Assembly: GCA_029101005.1 (NCBI GenBank)
Contig: JAQXQE010000020.1
Coordinates: 1 to 58,135, forward strand
Direction: 5' to 3'
DNA: 58,135 nucleotides
Origin: Bacillota bacterium
Lineage (GTDB): Bacteria; Bacillota; Clostridia; Peptostreptococcales; Anaerovoracaceae
Part shown: positions 17,277 to 26,890 of the stretch, in pieces
Position numbering within the stretch: the stretch's first letter is position 1
How the letters are laid out: each line of letters opens with the position of its first letter
The notes under the pieces: generated by a model
Told to the model about the DNA's origin: nothing
The model's input: only the letters and a program-made list of their open reading frames with translations
Database searches by the model: none
Program-made: the position numbers and the translations under genes

Positions 17277-19244
17277 ATGACAGACAAGAAGGCTGCAGAG
17301 AGAATACAGGAGCTGATCGAGATTCTGAACAAGGCGTCGAAGGCGTATTACGACGATGCAAGCGAGATCATGACCAATTATGAATATGACAGGATGTACG
17401 ACGAGCTCGAGGCCCTTGAGAAGGAGACTGGTATTGTCATGGCCAACAGCCCGACTGTCAATGTAGGATATACCGTCAAATCGGAGCTCCCTAAGGTTCA
17501 GCACGAGAAGAAGATGCTGTCCTTAGATAAAACCAAAGACCGTGAGGAGTTACGCGCGTGGCTTGCGGGTCACGAGGGTCTTCTGTCGTGGAAGCTCGAC
17601 GGACTGACTGTCGTTCTCACATACGAGGACGGACAGCTTCAGCAGGCGGTGACAAGAGGTAATGGAACAATAGGCGAGCTGATCACTGACAATGCGAAGG
17701 CCTTTAGAAATGTGCCTTATGCGATTCCATATAAGGGAAGAACAGTTGTCAGAGGAGAGGCCGTAATCAAGTATTCAGACTTCGAGAAGATCAACGAGGC
17801 GATCTGCGATGCGGATGCGAAGTATAAGAATCCGAGAAACCTCTGCAGCGGAAGCGTGAGACAGCTGGACAGCAGAATCACAGCAGAGAGGAATGTATAT
17901 TTCTATGCTTTTACACTGACAGGTTCGGACGAGGAACTCAGCTTCGCAAGACGATCAGAGCAGATGGAGTGGATGAAGACACAGGGCTTCGACACAGTCG
18001 ACTATATCAAGGTCGAAGAAGCGAATCTGCTTGAGGCGATAGACAGCTATGAGGAGAGAATTCCAAGCTTCGACATTCCATCGGACGGACTCGTTCTAAC
18101 ACTTGAGGATCTCGAATACGCTGCGAAACTTGGAACAACAGCGAAGTTCCCTAAAGATTCGCTTGCATTCAAGTGGCAGGATCAGCAGGCGGAGACGGTG
18201 CTTCGCGAGATCGAGTGGAGCCCATCGAGAACAGGGCTGCTTAATCCTGTAGCGATTTTCGACCCAGTAGAGCTCGAAGGAACAACAGTAAGCAGAGCTT
18301 CAGTTCACAACATTAATATAATGGAAGAACTGCAACTTGGAATCGGTGACAGAATCACCGTATACAAAGCGAATATGATTATCCCGCAGATTAGCGATAA
18401 TCTGACACGAAGCGCGCATATCGAGATACCGCCCTCGTGTCCTGTCTGCGGAGGAGCGACCGAGATTAAGGACGAGAGCGGAACGAAGACTCTCATCTGC
18501 ACTAATCCGGATTGCATAGCTAAGCACGTTAAGAGCTTCTCGCTCTTCGTATCAAGAGATGCCATGAATATCGAAGGACTCTCAGAGGCAGGCCTTCTCA
18601 AATTCATCGGCAAGGGAATCATCAGAGAACTGCCCGATCTCTTCGATGTCGAAGAGCACAGAGAAGAGATAGTCACTATGGAGGGCTTCGGGGCGAGGAG
18701 CTTCGATAAGCTTGTCGAGAGCATTGACAAGGCGAGAGAGACCACTCCTGCTAGACTGCTCTACAGCCTTGGCATCACCGGCGTTGGAGTCACTATGGCG
18801 AATGTGATAGCGAGATACTGCCACAACAAGTGGGAGGAGATAATGGCACTCGACAAAGAGAGCCTGCTCGCAATCGACAAGGTCGGAGATGTAATGGCTG
18901 ACAACATATGTGCTTATCTTATAGATGAAGACAATAAGGCGATGATCGCATCGCTTCTTACTAAGCTTAAGCTCGACGAGAGCTTTGAAGAGAACGGAAC
19001 GGGACTTGATGGACTGACCTTCGTCATTACTGGAAGCCTTGAGAATTACAGCAACCGCAAGGAACTCAAGGCGGAGATTGAGGCACAGGGCGGCAAGGTT
19101 GCCGGAAGCGTAAGTGCAAGTACGGACTACCTCATCAACAACAACCCGGCATCGGGATCTTCGAAGAACAAGGCGGCTAAGGAACTCGGCATTCCTATCA
19201 TCACAGAGGAAGAGATCATCCGCATGCTCGAAGAGCTGAAGTAG
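17277..19244 (+). CDS. ligA: NAD-dependent DNA ligase
   Basis: A 655-residue LigA that seals nicks in replication and repair using NAD. The order is a Ia domain, an adenylation domain with K106 in WKLDG as the AMP-accepting lysine, an OB fold, a four-cysteine zinc finger (CPVCGG, then CTNPDC), helix-hairpin-helix repeats and a C-terminal BRCT domain from about residue 580. All parts are present at normal length. It is twelve bases downstream of pcrA with a modest AAGGTAAG ribosome site, and is probably co-transcribed. Confidence 0.96.
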   Translation: MTDKKAAERIQELIEILNKASKAYYDDASEIMTNYEYDRMYDELEALEKETGIVMANSPTVNVGYTVKSELPKVQHEKKMLSLDKTKDREELRAWLAGHEGLLSWKLDGLTVVLTYEDGQLQQAVTRGNGTIGELITDNAKAFRNVPYAIPYKGRTVVRGEAVIKYSDFEKINEAICDADAKYKNPRNLCSGSVRQLDSRITAERNVYFYAFTLTGSDEELSFARRSEQMEWMKTQGFDTVDYIKVEEANLLEAIDSYEERIPSFDIPSDGLVLTLEDLEYAAKLGTTAKFPKDSLAFKWQDQQAETVLREIEWSPSRTGLLNPVAIFDPVELEGTTVSRASVHNINIMEELQLGIGDRITVYKANMIIPQISDNLTRSAHIEIPPSCPVCGGATEIKDESGTKTLICTNPDCIAKHVKSFSLFVSRDAMNIEGLSEAGLLKFIGKGIIRELPDLFDVEEHREEIVTMEGFGARSFDKLVESIDKARETTPARLLYSLGITGVGVTMANVIARYCHNKWEEIMALDKESLLAIDKVGDVMADNICAYLIDEDNKAMIASLLTKLKLDESFEENGTGLDGLTFVITGSLENYSNRKELKAEIEAQGGKVAGSVSASTDYLINNNPASGSSKNKAAKELGIPIITEEEIIRMLEELK

Positions 19245-19280
19245 GTTCGACCCAAATCTTAAGAAAGGAGGAGCACTCAC

Positions 19281-20675
19281 ATGGATAACAATACAATGTA
19301 TGAGTATGAGAGAGCGATTGAAGAATCAAGAGATAAGATATTTGAACTGCTCGAAGAGAAGAAGTATTTCCAATGCAGAGACGAGCTCCTTGAATATAAT
19401 GCAGTAGATATCGCTGAACTTCTTGAGGAGGTAATGGAAGAGTACGATATGGCGAAGGCTGTAATGCTCTTCAGAACACTCCCTAAGGATGTATCAGTAG
19501 ATGTCTTCGCTTACCTTGCAGTAGACGATCAGGTTGAGATTATCAACTGCATCACTGATCCCGAGATAAGATACATCATCGATGAGCTCGACTTCGATGA
19601 TATGATCGACGTCCTTGAGGAGCTGCCTGCTAATCTAGTAGATAAGATTCTCGAGAAGACACCTAAGGCAGAGAGACGACTGATCAATACCTTCCTAAAG
19701 TATAAGGAGGATTCAGCTGGATCACTGATGACTCCAGACTACATCAATCTTCACAAGAACTGGAGTGCTAAGGAGGCTCTTGAGCATATCAAGGAAGTCG
19801 GAATGGACTCCGAGACAATCTATACCTGTTACGTGCTCGACAGCGGTCGTAAGCTGACAGGAATCGTATCGCTGAGAGCACTGGTTCTCGCAGATGACCA
19901 GATCAGAGTATCTGACCTGATGCATGAGGACTATGTGGCAGCTCACGTAGACGACGACCAGGAGGAGATATCCGAGCTCTTCAAGAAGTACGGCTATCTG
20001 GCAATTCCAGTAGTAGATACTGAGGGAAGACTGGTCGGAATCGTAACAGTTGACGATATCCTGGATGTAATCGAAGAAGAGACAACCGAGGATATGGAGC
20101 GTATGGGAGGAGTCATCGATAGCAATGACAAGGACTACCTAGATATGTCTGTCTTTGCTCACGTCAAGGCGAGACTTCCATGGCTTCTGCTTCTGATGTG
20201 CTCATACTTCATTACAGGAGGAATCATTGCAAGCTTTGAGGAGGCCCTTTCGGCTGTAATCGTGCTTGTTACATACATGCCTATGCTGATGGGAACTGGC
20301 GGTAACTCAGGAACTCAGGCATCTACGCTGGTCATTTGTGGAATGGCAACTGGCGAGCTCGAGCTCGGCGATTTCCTCAAGGTAGCATGGAAGGAGATTC
20401 GTATCGGTATCTTCATTGGTATCTGCCTGAGTATCATCAACTACACAAGAATCGTATACCTCGACCACGAGGCACCGATGATTGCGCTGACTGTATGCTG
20501 TGCGATGGTGGTTATCGTGATCATTGCGAAGCTCATCGGATCGCTTCTGCCTATGCTTGCCAAGAAGATCGGCTGGGACCCTGCTCTCATGTCAGGCCCA
20601 ATGATGGCATCAATCACAGATATGATCTCTCTTTGCACATACTTTGCAATGGCGGGTTTATTCCTGCACATTTAG
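19281..20675 (+). CDS. mgtE: MgtE-type magnesium channel
   Basis: The 464 residues show the MgtE layout: an acidic helical N domain with repeated EL-rich segments, two CBS domains (about 140-265) and a five-helix membrane part from about 285 to the end. The pore helix region reads TGGNSGTQAS near residue 337, the family signature. In MgtE the cytosolic domains bind magnesium and close the pore when the ion is plentiful. AAGAAAGGAGGAG is a strong ribosome site. No magnesium riboswitch is evident in the 36 bases after ligA. Confidence 0.94.
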   Translation: MDNNTMYEYERAIEESRDKIFELLEEKKYFQCRDELLEYNAVDIAELLEEVMEEYDMAKAVMLFRTLPKDVSVDVFAYLAVDDQVEIINCITDPEIRYIIDELDFDDMIDVLEELPANLVDKILEKTPKAERRLINTFLKYKEDSAGSLMTPDYINLHKNWSAKEALEHIKEVGMDSETIYTCYVLDSGRKLTGIVSLRALVLADDQIRVSDLMHEDYVAAHVDDDQEEISELFKKYGYLAIPVVDTEGRLVGIVTVDDILDVIEEETTEDMERMGGVIDSNDKDYLDMSVFAHVKARLPWLLLLMCSYFITGGIIASFEEALSAVIVLVTYMPMLMGTGGNSGTQASTLVICGMATGELELGDFLKVAWKEIRIGIFIGICLSIINYTRIVYLDHEAPMIALTVCCAMVVIVIIAKLIGSLLPMLAKKIGWDPALMSGPMMASITDMISLCTYFAMAGLFLHI

Positions 20676-20739
20676 AGGTTATAATAAATAAGCACGAGAA
20701 ATTCTATTTATAATAATGTAAACAATCTAGGAGGACAAA

Positions 20740-21573
20740 GTGAAAGAAAGAAACTACCAGGAGCTCAGAGAGATTGCTCGCAGATGCAGAATCGATGCGC
20801 TCAAGGCAATCTATGCAGCTAATTCCGGACATCCGGGTGGATCATTCTCAGTAACAGACATTCTTGTTGCTCTGTATTTCGATGAGATGAATATCGACCC
20901 TGCAAATCCAAAGATGGAGAACCGTGACAGACTCGTTCTGTCCAAGGGACATGCTGTGCCTGCCCTCTATGCTGTACTCGGCGAGAGAGGTTACTACGAT
21001 GTTGAAGAGATGATGAGTCTCAGACAGGTAGGTAGTCATTTCCAGGGTCACCCTAATATGCATAAGTGTCCTGGCGTTGAGATGTCAACAGGATCACTCG
21101 GTCAGGGTTATTCAGTAGCAGTAGGTATGGCAATTGCTGACAAGATGGAAGGCAAGGATTCATACGTATATGCAGTAACTGGAGACGGAGAGCTTCAGGA
21201 GGGCATCATCTGGGAGGCTGCTCTCAGTGCTGCCAAGTATCAGCTCGACAGATTCATCACTATCGTTGACTGCAATGGTCTGCAGATTGACGGACAGGTT
21301 GATGTAGTTAAGAAGGTTCAGCCTATCGACGCTAAGTTCGAGGCCTTTGGCTTCAATACTATCGTATGTGACGGTCACGATTTCGAGAGCCTGCTCGGAG
21401 CAATCGATCAAGCTAAGGCTAATGCTGGTTCAGGCAAGCCAACAGCAATCATCGCTAATACACATAAGGGTCAGGGCGTATCATTCATGTGCGATCAGGC
21501 AGGATGGCACGGCAAAGCTCCTAACGCAGAGCAGATGGCTGAGGCAATGAAGGAACTCGGAGGTGAAATGTAA
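20740..21573 (+). CDS. Transketolase, N-terminal subunit
   Basis: A 277-residue protein covering the thiamine-diphosphate-binding half of transketolase. SGHPGGSFSVTDILVALYF is the N-terminal signature and GDGELQEGIIWEAALSA, followed by DCNGLQ, is the diphosphate and metal motif. It starts with GTG after AGGAGG. The stop overlaps the next start as TAATG, so the two halves are translationally coupled and should assemble into one enzyme of the non-oxidative pentose phosphate route. Split transketolases are well known in Clostridia and archaea. Confidence 0.93.
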   Translation: MKERNYQELREIARRCRIDALKAIYAANSGHPGGSFSVTDILVALYFDEMNIDPANPKMENRDRLVLSKGHAVPALYAVLGERGYYDVEEMMSLRQVGSHFQGHPNMHKCPGVEMSTGSLGQGYSVAVGMAIADKMEGKDSYVYAVTGDGELQEGIIWEAALSAAKYQLDRFITIVDCNGLQIDGQVDVVKKVQPIDAKFEAFGFNTIVCDGHDFESLLGAIDQAKANAGSGKPTAIIANTHKGQGVSFMCDQAGWHGKAPNAEQMAEAMKELGGEM

Positions 21574-22508
21574 TGGCAGACGTTAAGAAGATCGCTACAA
21601 GACAGGCGTACAGTGAGTTCCTCGTTGAGGAGGGAGCTAAGAGACCTGAGCTGGTTGTAATGAGTGCTGACCTCTCCGGTTCTAACAAGACAGATGCTTT
21701 CGAGAAAGCTTATCCAGAGAGATTCGTTGAGTGCGGTATTTCAGAGCAGGATATGTATGCACAGGCTGCAGGACTTGCTCACTCAGGCAAGGTAGTATGC
21801 GCAAGCTCATTCGCAATGTTCGCTGCAGGCAGAGCTTTCGAGATTATCAGAAACTCAATCGGATATACAGAGGCTAACGTTAAGATCTGTGCAACTCACG
21901 GCGGAATCACAGTAGGTGAGGACGGTGCGAGCCATCAGACTTTCGAGGATATCGCTCTTATGAGAACTATCCCTGGCATGCTCGTTGTTAACCCTGCAGA
22001 TGCAGTAAGTGCTAAGGCGCTTCTTGCTGAGTCAGTTGCAACTTACGGCCCAGCATATGTAAGACTCGGAAGATCAGGAGTTCCAGTAATCTACGATGAG
22101 AACGAGACATTTGAGATCGGCAAGGCTAAGACTGTAAGAGAGGGTAAGGATGTTACTATCATCGCTACAGGTATCATGGTAGCTGATGCTATGGCAGTAG
22201 CAGACAAGCTGGCTGCAGAGGGAGTAAGCGTAAGAGTACTCGATATGCACACAATCAAGCCACTCGATGAGGAGGCTGTAATCAAGGCTGCAAAGGAGAC
22301 TGGTGCTATCGTAACTGCAGAGGAGCATTCTGTAATCGGTGGACTTGGTGGAGCTGTTGCTGAGACAGTAGTTCAGAACTGCCCGGTTAAGGTTGCTATG
22401 GTAGGCCAGAAGGACTGCTTCGGTGAGTCAGGCAAGCCTGCTCAGCTCCTTGAGAAGTACGGTATGACAGCAGCAGATATTGAGGCGGCTGTAAGAAGCG
22501 TACTCTAG
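21573..22508 (+). CDS. Transketolase, C-terminal subunit
   Basis: The 311 residues supply the pyrimidine-binding and C-terminal domains. The catalytic glutamate type segment FVECGISEQDMYAQAAGLA lies near residues 51-69, followed by CATHGGITVGEDGASHQTFEDIALMR with the conserved histidines and PADAVSAKALL. The last 120 residues form the transketolase C domain. It overlaps its partner by one base and is followed by a clear terminator, so the pair forms its own unit. DXS-like alternatives are less likely because the other half lacks DXS features. Confidence 0.92.
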   Translation: MADVKKIATRQAYSEFLVEEGAKRPELVVMSADLSGSNKTDAFEKAYPERFVECGISEQDMYAQAAGLAHSGKVVCASSFAMFAAGRAFEIIRNSIGYTEANVKICATHGGITVGEDGASHQTFEDIALMRTIPGMLVVNPADAVSAKALLAESVATYGPAYVRLGRSGVPVIYDENETFEIGKAKTVREGKDVTIIATGIMVADAMAVADKLAAEGVSVRVLDMHTIKPLDEEAVIKAAKETGAIVTAEEHSVIGGLGGAVAETVVQNCPVKVAMVGQKDCFGESGKPAQLLEKYGMTAADIEAAVRSVL

Positions 22509-22542
22509 TAGCGAATATACGCATAAATATAGAACCTAAACG

Positions 22543-22568
22543 ACTGCCCCTAATATGGGGCAGTTTTA
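22543..22568 (+). terminator. Terminator after transketolase
   Basis: ACTGCCCC and GGGGCAGT form an 8-bp stem followed by TTTTATT. Confidence 0.8.
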
Positions 22569-22620
22569 TTGTACGCCTTGCAATACAAAGAACGAGCGCA
22601 AATGCATATAGAATGCATAT

Positions 22621-22648
22621 TATGAATATTCTTGAATAAAAATACATT
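22621..22648. promoter_or_regulatory. Arginine-box-like sites upstream of ABC transporter
   Basis: Two overlapping 18-base stretches resemble the ArgR/AhrC consensus: 22621-22638 (TATGAATATTCTTGAATA) and 22631-22648 (CTTGAATAAAAATACATT). The second is close to the B. subtilis box. They lie 17 bases upstream of the -35. ArgR control of amino-acid uptake is inferred. Confidence 0.45.
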
Positions 22649-22664
22649 TTTTTGCATAAAAGTC

Positions 22665-22693
22665 TTGCTTTTGTATCTCGCAAGTGTTAAAGT
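22665..22693 (+). promoter_or_regulatory. Promoter of amino-acid ABC operon
   Basis: TTGCTT, 17 bases, TAAAGT, leaving a leader of about 70 bases before the binding-protein gene. A TATAAT at 22744 is too close to the start codon to be preferred. Confidence 0.5.
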
Positions 22694-22768
22694 ATCACTT
22701 GTGTTAAGGAAACACCAAATTATGTTATTAATTACAACCCATATATAATATTCAAAGGAGAGACAGAG

Positions 22769-23527
22769 ATGAAGAAGAATTTAATGAAATTTGCTGCAAT
22801 CGCTTCAGTTCTCGTAATGATGTTCGCTATGACATCATGTGGCGGAAGCGACAAGCTGCTCGTTGTTACAGAGGCTACATTCCCACCATTCGATACAATC
22901 GATGATGACGGCAACATCGCTGGATTCGATATGGATCTTATGAATGCTATCGCTGAGGACCAGGGCTTCGAGGTTGAGTACAAGGATATCGGATTCGACT
23001 CACTCATCCCTGCACTTGAGGCAGACGAGGCTGACATCATCGCAGCTGGAATGAACTCACTCGACCCAGAGCGTCAGGCTAAGGTAGACTTCTCAACACC
23101 TTACTTCGACAGCCAGCTCGTACTCGTAGTTGCTGAGAGCAACACAACAATCAACAGCATCGACGACCTCACAAGCGACATGAAGGTTGCTGGTCAGATC
23201 GGAACAACAGGTGCTGACGAGGCTAACGCTCTCGCAGAGGACGGCAAGATTGCTAAGGCAGTTATCCTCGACAAGGTAAGTGATGCAATGCTTCAGCTCC
23301 AGAACGGAGACATCGACGCTATCATCCTTGACAAGCCAGTTACAGAGTCATACATCGCTAAGCAGCCAGGAATCGCTAAGATTGTTGGAAGCCCAATCGG
23401 TGAGCTCGAGGCTTATGCATTCGCAGTACAGAAGGGCAACGAGGAGCTCCTTGAGAAGATCAACACAGGTCTTCAGAACATAATCGACAACGGAACATAC
23501 GATGAGCTCGTAGCTAAGTGGTTCTAA
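22769..23527 (+). CDS. Amino-acid ABC transporter substrate-binding lipoprotein
   Basis: A 252-residue family 3 solute-binding protein. The signal peptide ends in a lipobox (MTSC) with cysteine 24 as the lipidated residue, so it is anchored outside the membrane. TFPPFDTIDDDGNIAGFDMDLMNAI, written in part as PPFD and GFDMDLM, matches the polar amino-acid binding signature; GMNSLDPERQAKVDFSTPY is the hinge-region motif. The permease and ATPase follow. Arginine or another basic amino acid is suggested only by the arginine-box-like sites upstream. Confidence 0.92.
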   Translation: MKKNLMKFAAIASVLVMMFAMTSCGGSDKLLVVTEATFPPFDTIDDDGNIAGFDMDLMNAIAEDQGFEVEYKDIGFDSLIPALEADEADIIAAGMNSLDPERQAKVDFSTPYFDSQLVLVVAESNTTINSIDDLTSDMKVAGQIGTTGADEANALAEDGKIAKAVILDKVSDAMLQLQNGDIDAIILDKPVTESYIAKQPGIAKIVGSPIGELEAYAFAVQKGNEELLEKINTGLQNIIDNGTYDELVAKWF

Positions 23528-23566
23528 GATTGTAACAAGCTAAAGCTTATATAATGTAAACACTGA

Positions 23567-23593
23567 CGGAACTGCCGTATATCGGCAGTTCCG
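23567..23593 (+). promoter_or_regulatory. Intercistronic hairpin between binding protein and permease
   Basis: CGGAACTGCCG and CGGCAGTTCCG form a perfect 11-bp stem with no following T run. Such hairpins stabilise the upstream message, giving more binding protein than membrane parts. Confidence 0.6.
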
Positions 23594-23617
23594 ATTCGTG
23601 GGTTTAAGGGAGAAACA

Positions 23618-24286
23618 ATGGAATTATATGTAAAAGGTTTTCTGATTGCGTGCAAGGGTATTCCGGCAACCGTAGGCGTATCACTGTTCGCCATCTTAAT
23701 CGGCGCATCACTTGGTCTGCTTCTTGCGCTCGCAAGACAGAGCAAGGTGAAGCTCCTCAGAGGAGTAAGTGCCGTATATGTTGACATCATCAGAGGAACA
23801 CCGATGATCGTACAGGCTCTCATAATGGCTTACGGTATACCACAGCTCATGCAGTCAAGTGGTGTTCCATTCAAGTGGCCTGAGCTCATCATCCCAGCTA
23901 TGATCGTATGTGCGCTCAACTCAGCAGCCTACATGGCAGAGGTAGTTCGAAGCGGACTTCAGGCAGTAGACAGGGGACAGATGGAGGCAGCAAGATCACT
24001 AGGAATGCCTAAGAAGATGGCTATGAGACTCATCATCATCCCACAGGCTATCCGTATCATTCTCCCTGCATTCTGTAACGAGTTTGTAACACTCATCAAG
24101 GAGACATCAGTACTCAGCTTCGTAGGAGTAATTGAGATCACACGTCGTGGAGCTCTCTGGAATTCTCAGTCATTCGAGACATTCCCGGCTTATATCGGAG
24201 TAGCACTTGCGTATATGATTCTCACAATTCCACTGACTAAGCTCATCGGAAGATATGAGAAGAAGCAGGCAGTAAAGGGGGCGTAG
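23618..24286 (+). CDS. Amino-acid ABC transporter permease
   Basis: The 222-residue protein is a HisM/GlnP-type permease with about five membrane helices. The His/Glu/Gln transporter signature [16 protein letters not shown] (residues 52-67) and the ATPase-contact EAA loop [20 protein letters not shown] are present. AAGGGAG precedes the start. It pairs with the ATPase four bases downstream to form the membrane part of the importer. Confidence 0.93.
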   Translation: MELYVKGFLIACKGIPATVGVSLFAILIGASLGLLLALARQSKVKLLRGVSAVYVDIIRGTPMIVQALIMAYGIPQLMQSSGVPFKWPELIIPAMIVCALNSAAYMAEVVRSGLQAVDRGQMEAARSLGMPKKMAMRLIIIPQAIRIILPAFCNEFVTLIKETSVLSFVGVIEITRRGALWNSQSFETFPAYIGVALAYMILTIPLTKLIGRYEKKQAVKGA

Positions 24287-24290
24287 AATC

Positions 24291-25016
24291 ATGGCAATGA
24301 TAGAAATCAAGAATCTTAAGAAGAGCTTCGGAGATAATCACGTTCTCAAAGGCATCGACCAGAGCGTAGAGCAGAACGAGGTGCTCTGCATCATCGGACC
24401 ATCAGGTTCAGGTAAGTCAACAATGCTCCGCTGCATCAACCAGCTCGAGGTGCCAAGCTCAGGTGAGATATATATCGACGGAGAGCTCGTAACAGAGGCT
24501 AACCTCGATAGAATCAGAACAAAGATGGGAATGGTTTTCCAGCAGTTCAACCTCTTCCCGCATATGTCTGTACTCGACAACCTCACTGTTGCTCCTATCA
24601 ACGTTAAGGGAGTATCAAAGGAAGAGGCAGAAGCAAAGGCAAAGCAACTGCTCGAGAGAGTTGGACTCTCAGATAAGGTCAACGAGTTCCCTCGTTCACT
24701 CTCAGGCGGACAGCAGCAGAGAGTTGCTATCGCAAGAGCTCTCGCAATGGATCCTGAAGTAATGCTCTTCGACGAGCCAACTTCAGCTCTCGACCCAGAG
24801 ATGGTAGGAGAGGTACTCGACGTAATGAAGTCACTCGCCAAGGAAGGAATGGCGATGGTAGTAGTTACTCATGAGATGGGTTTCGCCAAGGAGGTAGCAG
24901 ACAAGGTTATCTTCATGGACGGCGGATACATCGTAGAAGAAGGTACACCAGCAGAAGTACTTGGCAACCCACAGGAGCCAAGAACAAAAGACTTTCTGTC
25001 GAAGGTGCTGGTATAA
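24291..25016 (+). CDS. Amino-acid ABC transporter ATP-binding protein
   Basis: A 241-residue GlnQ/ArtP-type ATPase that drives uptake. Walker A GPSGSGKS is at residues 36-43, the Q loop reads [12 protein letters not shown], the signature [16 protein letters not shown], Walker [15 protein letters not shown] and the switch histidine is in VTHEMGFA. It ends the operon and is followed by a strong terminator. Confidence 0.95.
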   Translation: MAMIEIKNLKKSFGDNHVLKGIDQSVEQNEVLCIIGPSGSGKSTMLRCINQLEVPSSGEIYIDGELVTEANLDRIRTKMGMVFQQFNLFPHMSVLDNLTVAPINVKGVSKEEAEAKAKQLLERVGLSDKVNEFPRSLSGGQQQRVAIARALAMDPEVMLFDEPTSALDPEMVGEVLDVMKSLAKEGMAMVVVTHEMGFAKEVADKVIFMDGGYIVEEGTPAEVLGNPQEPRTKDFLSKVLV

Positions 25017-25028
25017 TATCGACAAAAG

Positions 25029-25060
25029 AAGAAGGGTTGCAGTTTGCAACCCTTCTTTTT
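25029..25060 (+). terminator. Terminator of amino-acid ABC operon
   Basis: AAGAAGGGTTGCA and TGCAACCCTTCTT form a 13-bp stem with a GTT loop, followed by TTTT. Confidence 0.85.
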
Positions 25061-25078
25061 GCATGGTCTGAAAAGTTG

Positions 25079-25165
25079 TTATTTGAGTCCCATCATATCA
25101 TATGCGATATCGCCTGGAACAAGTCTGTAATCTCCAAGAAGATGTGGCGGTGTTGCGTTCCGAAG
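25079..25165 (-). pseudogene. Possible 3' remnant of a lost gene
   Basis: Read on the minus strand, the last 28 codons give a protein-like tail containing NATPPHLLGDYRLVPGD and ending YDMMGLK before a stop at 25079. The frame has no start or ribosome site that fits and its upstream half runs through the ftsE control region. It could be the degraded end of a gene. I cannot name a family. Confidence 0.2.
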
Positions 25166-25224
25166 TAACAATATGTTGTTTCGGTGAGAATGCGGACAAT
25201 CGTGTTTAGATAGAGTGGATATTG

Positions 25225-25233
25225 TGTTATAAT
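25225..25233 (+). promoter_or_regulatory. Extended -10 promoter of ftsEX
   Basis: TGTTATAAT, with a weak TTTAGA 17 bases ahead of the hexamer, lies 31 bases before ftsE. Confidence 0.5.
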
Positions 25234-25264
25234 TACTGTGAATTTTTATCGGTAGGAGGGCCGT

Positions 25265-25993
25265 ATGATCATTTTCAAGGATGTATGCAAGAACTACGGA
25301 GAGAATATAGGTCTTAGCAGAGCTTCCGTTCATATCAAGAAGGGCGACTTCGTCTTCCTTGTTGGACCAAGTGGTGCTGGTAAGACAACATTCATCAGAC
25401 TTATTCTTAAGGAGATTGAGCCAGACAGAGGAACAATTACTCTCGCTGGTAAGGATATAACTAATCTTTCAAGAAGGGAGATTCCGGAAGTACGACAGAA
25501 GATCGGAATGGTATTCCAGGACTTCAGACTTCTTGAGAAGAAGACTGTCTATGAGAATGTTGCATTCGCTATGGAAGTTCTTCACAGAAGTAAGAAGGAG
25601 ATTAAAGAGAGAGTACCATACGTACTCGATCTCGTTGGAATTGCAGATAAGGCAGACAGATATCCACATGAGCTGTCAGCTGGTGAGCAGCAGAGAGTAG
25701 GTATCGCAAGAGCTATCGTCAACAGACCTAGAGTTCTTATCGCGGACGAGCCTACAGGTAACCTCGACCCTGTAACAGCAATGGAGATTATGTCACTTCT
25801 CGAGAAGATTAATGTTCGTGGAACTACTGTTCTCATGGTAACTCACGCAAAGGACATCGTAGACAAGATGCATAAGAGGGTAGTTGCTATCGAGAACGGT
25901 AAGATTGCAAGAGACGAGCATGGAAGCTATGGTTTCGAGACTGTTAATCCATACTACATCAGCGGGGAGGAGGTAGATCCATATGTTTTCTAG
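25265..25993 (+). CDS. ftsE: Cell-division ATPase FtsE
   Basis: A 242-residue ABC ATPase that works with FtsX to switch on peptidoglycan hydrolases at the septum or along the wall. Walker A GPSGAGKT is at residues 34-41, the signature is LSAGEQQRVGIARA, and Walker B with the D loop reads ADEPTGNLDP, as in FtsE and the LolD-like group. TAGGAGGG is the ribosome site. It overlaps ftsX by 11 bases. The extra C-terminal 20 residues are poorly conserved in the family. Confidence 0.95.
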   Translation: MIIFKDVCKNYGENIGLSRASVHIKKGDFVFLVGPSGAGKTTFIRLILKEIEPDRGTITLAGKDITNLSRREIPEVRQKIGMVFQDFRLLEKKTVYENVAFAMEVLHRSKKEIKERVPYVLDLVGIADKADRYPHELSAGEQQRVGIARAIVNRPRVLIADEPTGNLDPVTAMEIMSLLEKINVRGTTVLMVTHAKDIVDKMHKRVVAIENGKIARDEHGSYGFETVNPYYISGEEVDPYVF

Positions 25994-26876
25994 ATTAGCA
26001 TATTCTATTAAACAGTCCTTCTCACAGATGGGAAGAAACAAGGGAATGTACTTCACATCCATCTGCGCTATCACAGCGATGATGCTGATTCTCGGACTCT
26101 TCTTCGTAGCGTTCGTCAACGTGGATACATTCACTGAGACACTGAAGGAGAATTACAATGTCGTTCAGGTATATATGGACGATGAGAACTCCAAGGACGA
26201 TAACAAGGAGCTCGGTAAGACTATCGAGGCTATGAACGGAGTAGACAAGGTGGACTTCGTAAGCAAGGATGAGGCTCTCAAGACTCTCAAGAAGAGATGG
26301 GGAGACAATGCATATCTGCTCGACAATCTGCAGAGCAATCCTCTTCCTAACTCATATATGGTATATGTTGAGGACTCAGATGCTGCAGCAAGTGTATCAA
26401 AGGCTGCAGAGGGAACTGATGGTGTAAGTGATGTCGTATACTATCAGGATACTATCGAGAAGCTCGCTGCTGTAACACACTTCATCGAGGTTGGTTCAGT
26501 AGTAGTAATGGTATTCCTCATCATAATCTCAATTCTCATCGTAGCGAATACTATCAAGCTGACAGTATTCAATCGTGAGAAGGAGATCTCAATTATGAAA
26601 TATCTCGGAGCAACAGACTGGTTCGTAAGAGGACCATTCATCTATGGAGGAATCTTTATGGGAATTCTCTCATCTGCTGTTGCAACAGGTCTTATCTACG
26701 TAATATACAGCAAGCTGATGAAGGTTATCGGCGCTGATGTTGCTAGAATGCTGTCCGTGACACTGGTACCGGCAGAGTATCTTACAGTTAATCTGCTGAT
26801 TATCTTCGTGGCACTTGGCGTAGGAATTGGAACTGTAGGAAGTATCATCTCAATCAGACGATTCCTGATGAAATAA
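25983..26876 (+). CDS. ftsX: Cell-division membrane protein FtsX
   Basis: A 297-residue protein with the FtsX plan: one helix at about 22-44, an extracellular domain (about 45-165) containing VDKVDFVSKDEAL and NPLPNSY, and three C-terminal helices from about residue 170. The FtsEX complex passes ATP-driven movement to an outside hydrolase or activator. The following gene encodes a coiled-coil LytM protein, the expected partner in Gram-positives. Confidence 0.94.
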   Translation: MFSRLAYSIKQSFSQMGRNKGMYFTSICAITAMMLILGLFFVAFVNVDTFTETLKENYNVVQVYMDDENSKDDNKELGKTIEAMNGVDKVDFVSKDEALKTLKKRWGDNAYLLDNLQSNPLPNSYMVYVEDSDAAASVSKAAEGTDGVSDVVYYQDTIEKLAAVTHFIEVGSVVVMVFLIIISILIVANTIKLTVFNREKEISIMKYLGATDWFVRGPFIYGGIFMGILSSAVATGLIYVIYSKLMKVIGADVARMLSVTLVPAEYLTVNLLIIFVALGVGIGTVGSIISIRRFLMK

Positions 26877-26890
26877 GGAGGATTAGTATT

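Noticed and set aside
16386-17504. A 372-codon minus-strand frame opposite pcrA/ligA
   Set aside because: It is antisense to conserved motifs of both genes and has no recognisable domain; long antisense frames are common with this codon use.
20676-20739. Palindromic TTATAATAAATA/TATTTATAATAA before transketolase as an operator
   Set aside because: Very AT-rich and imperfect; could be chance, with TATAAT words only suggesting a promoter.
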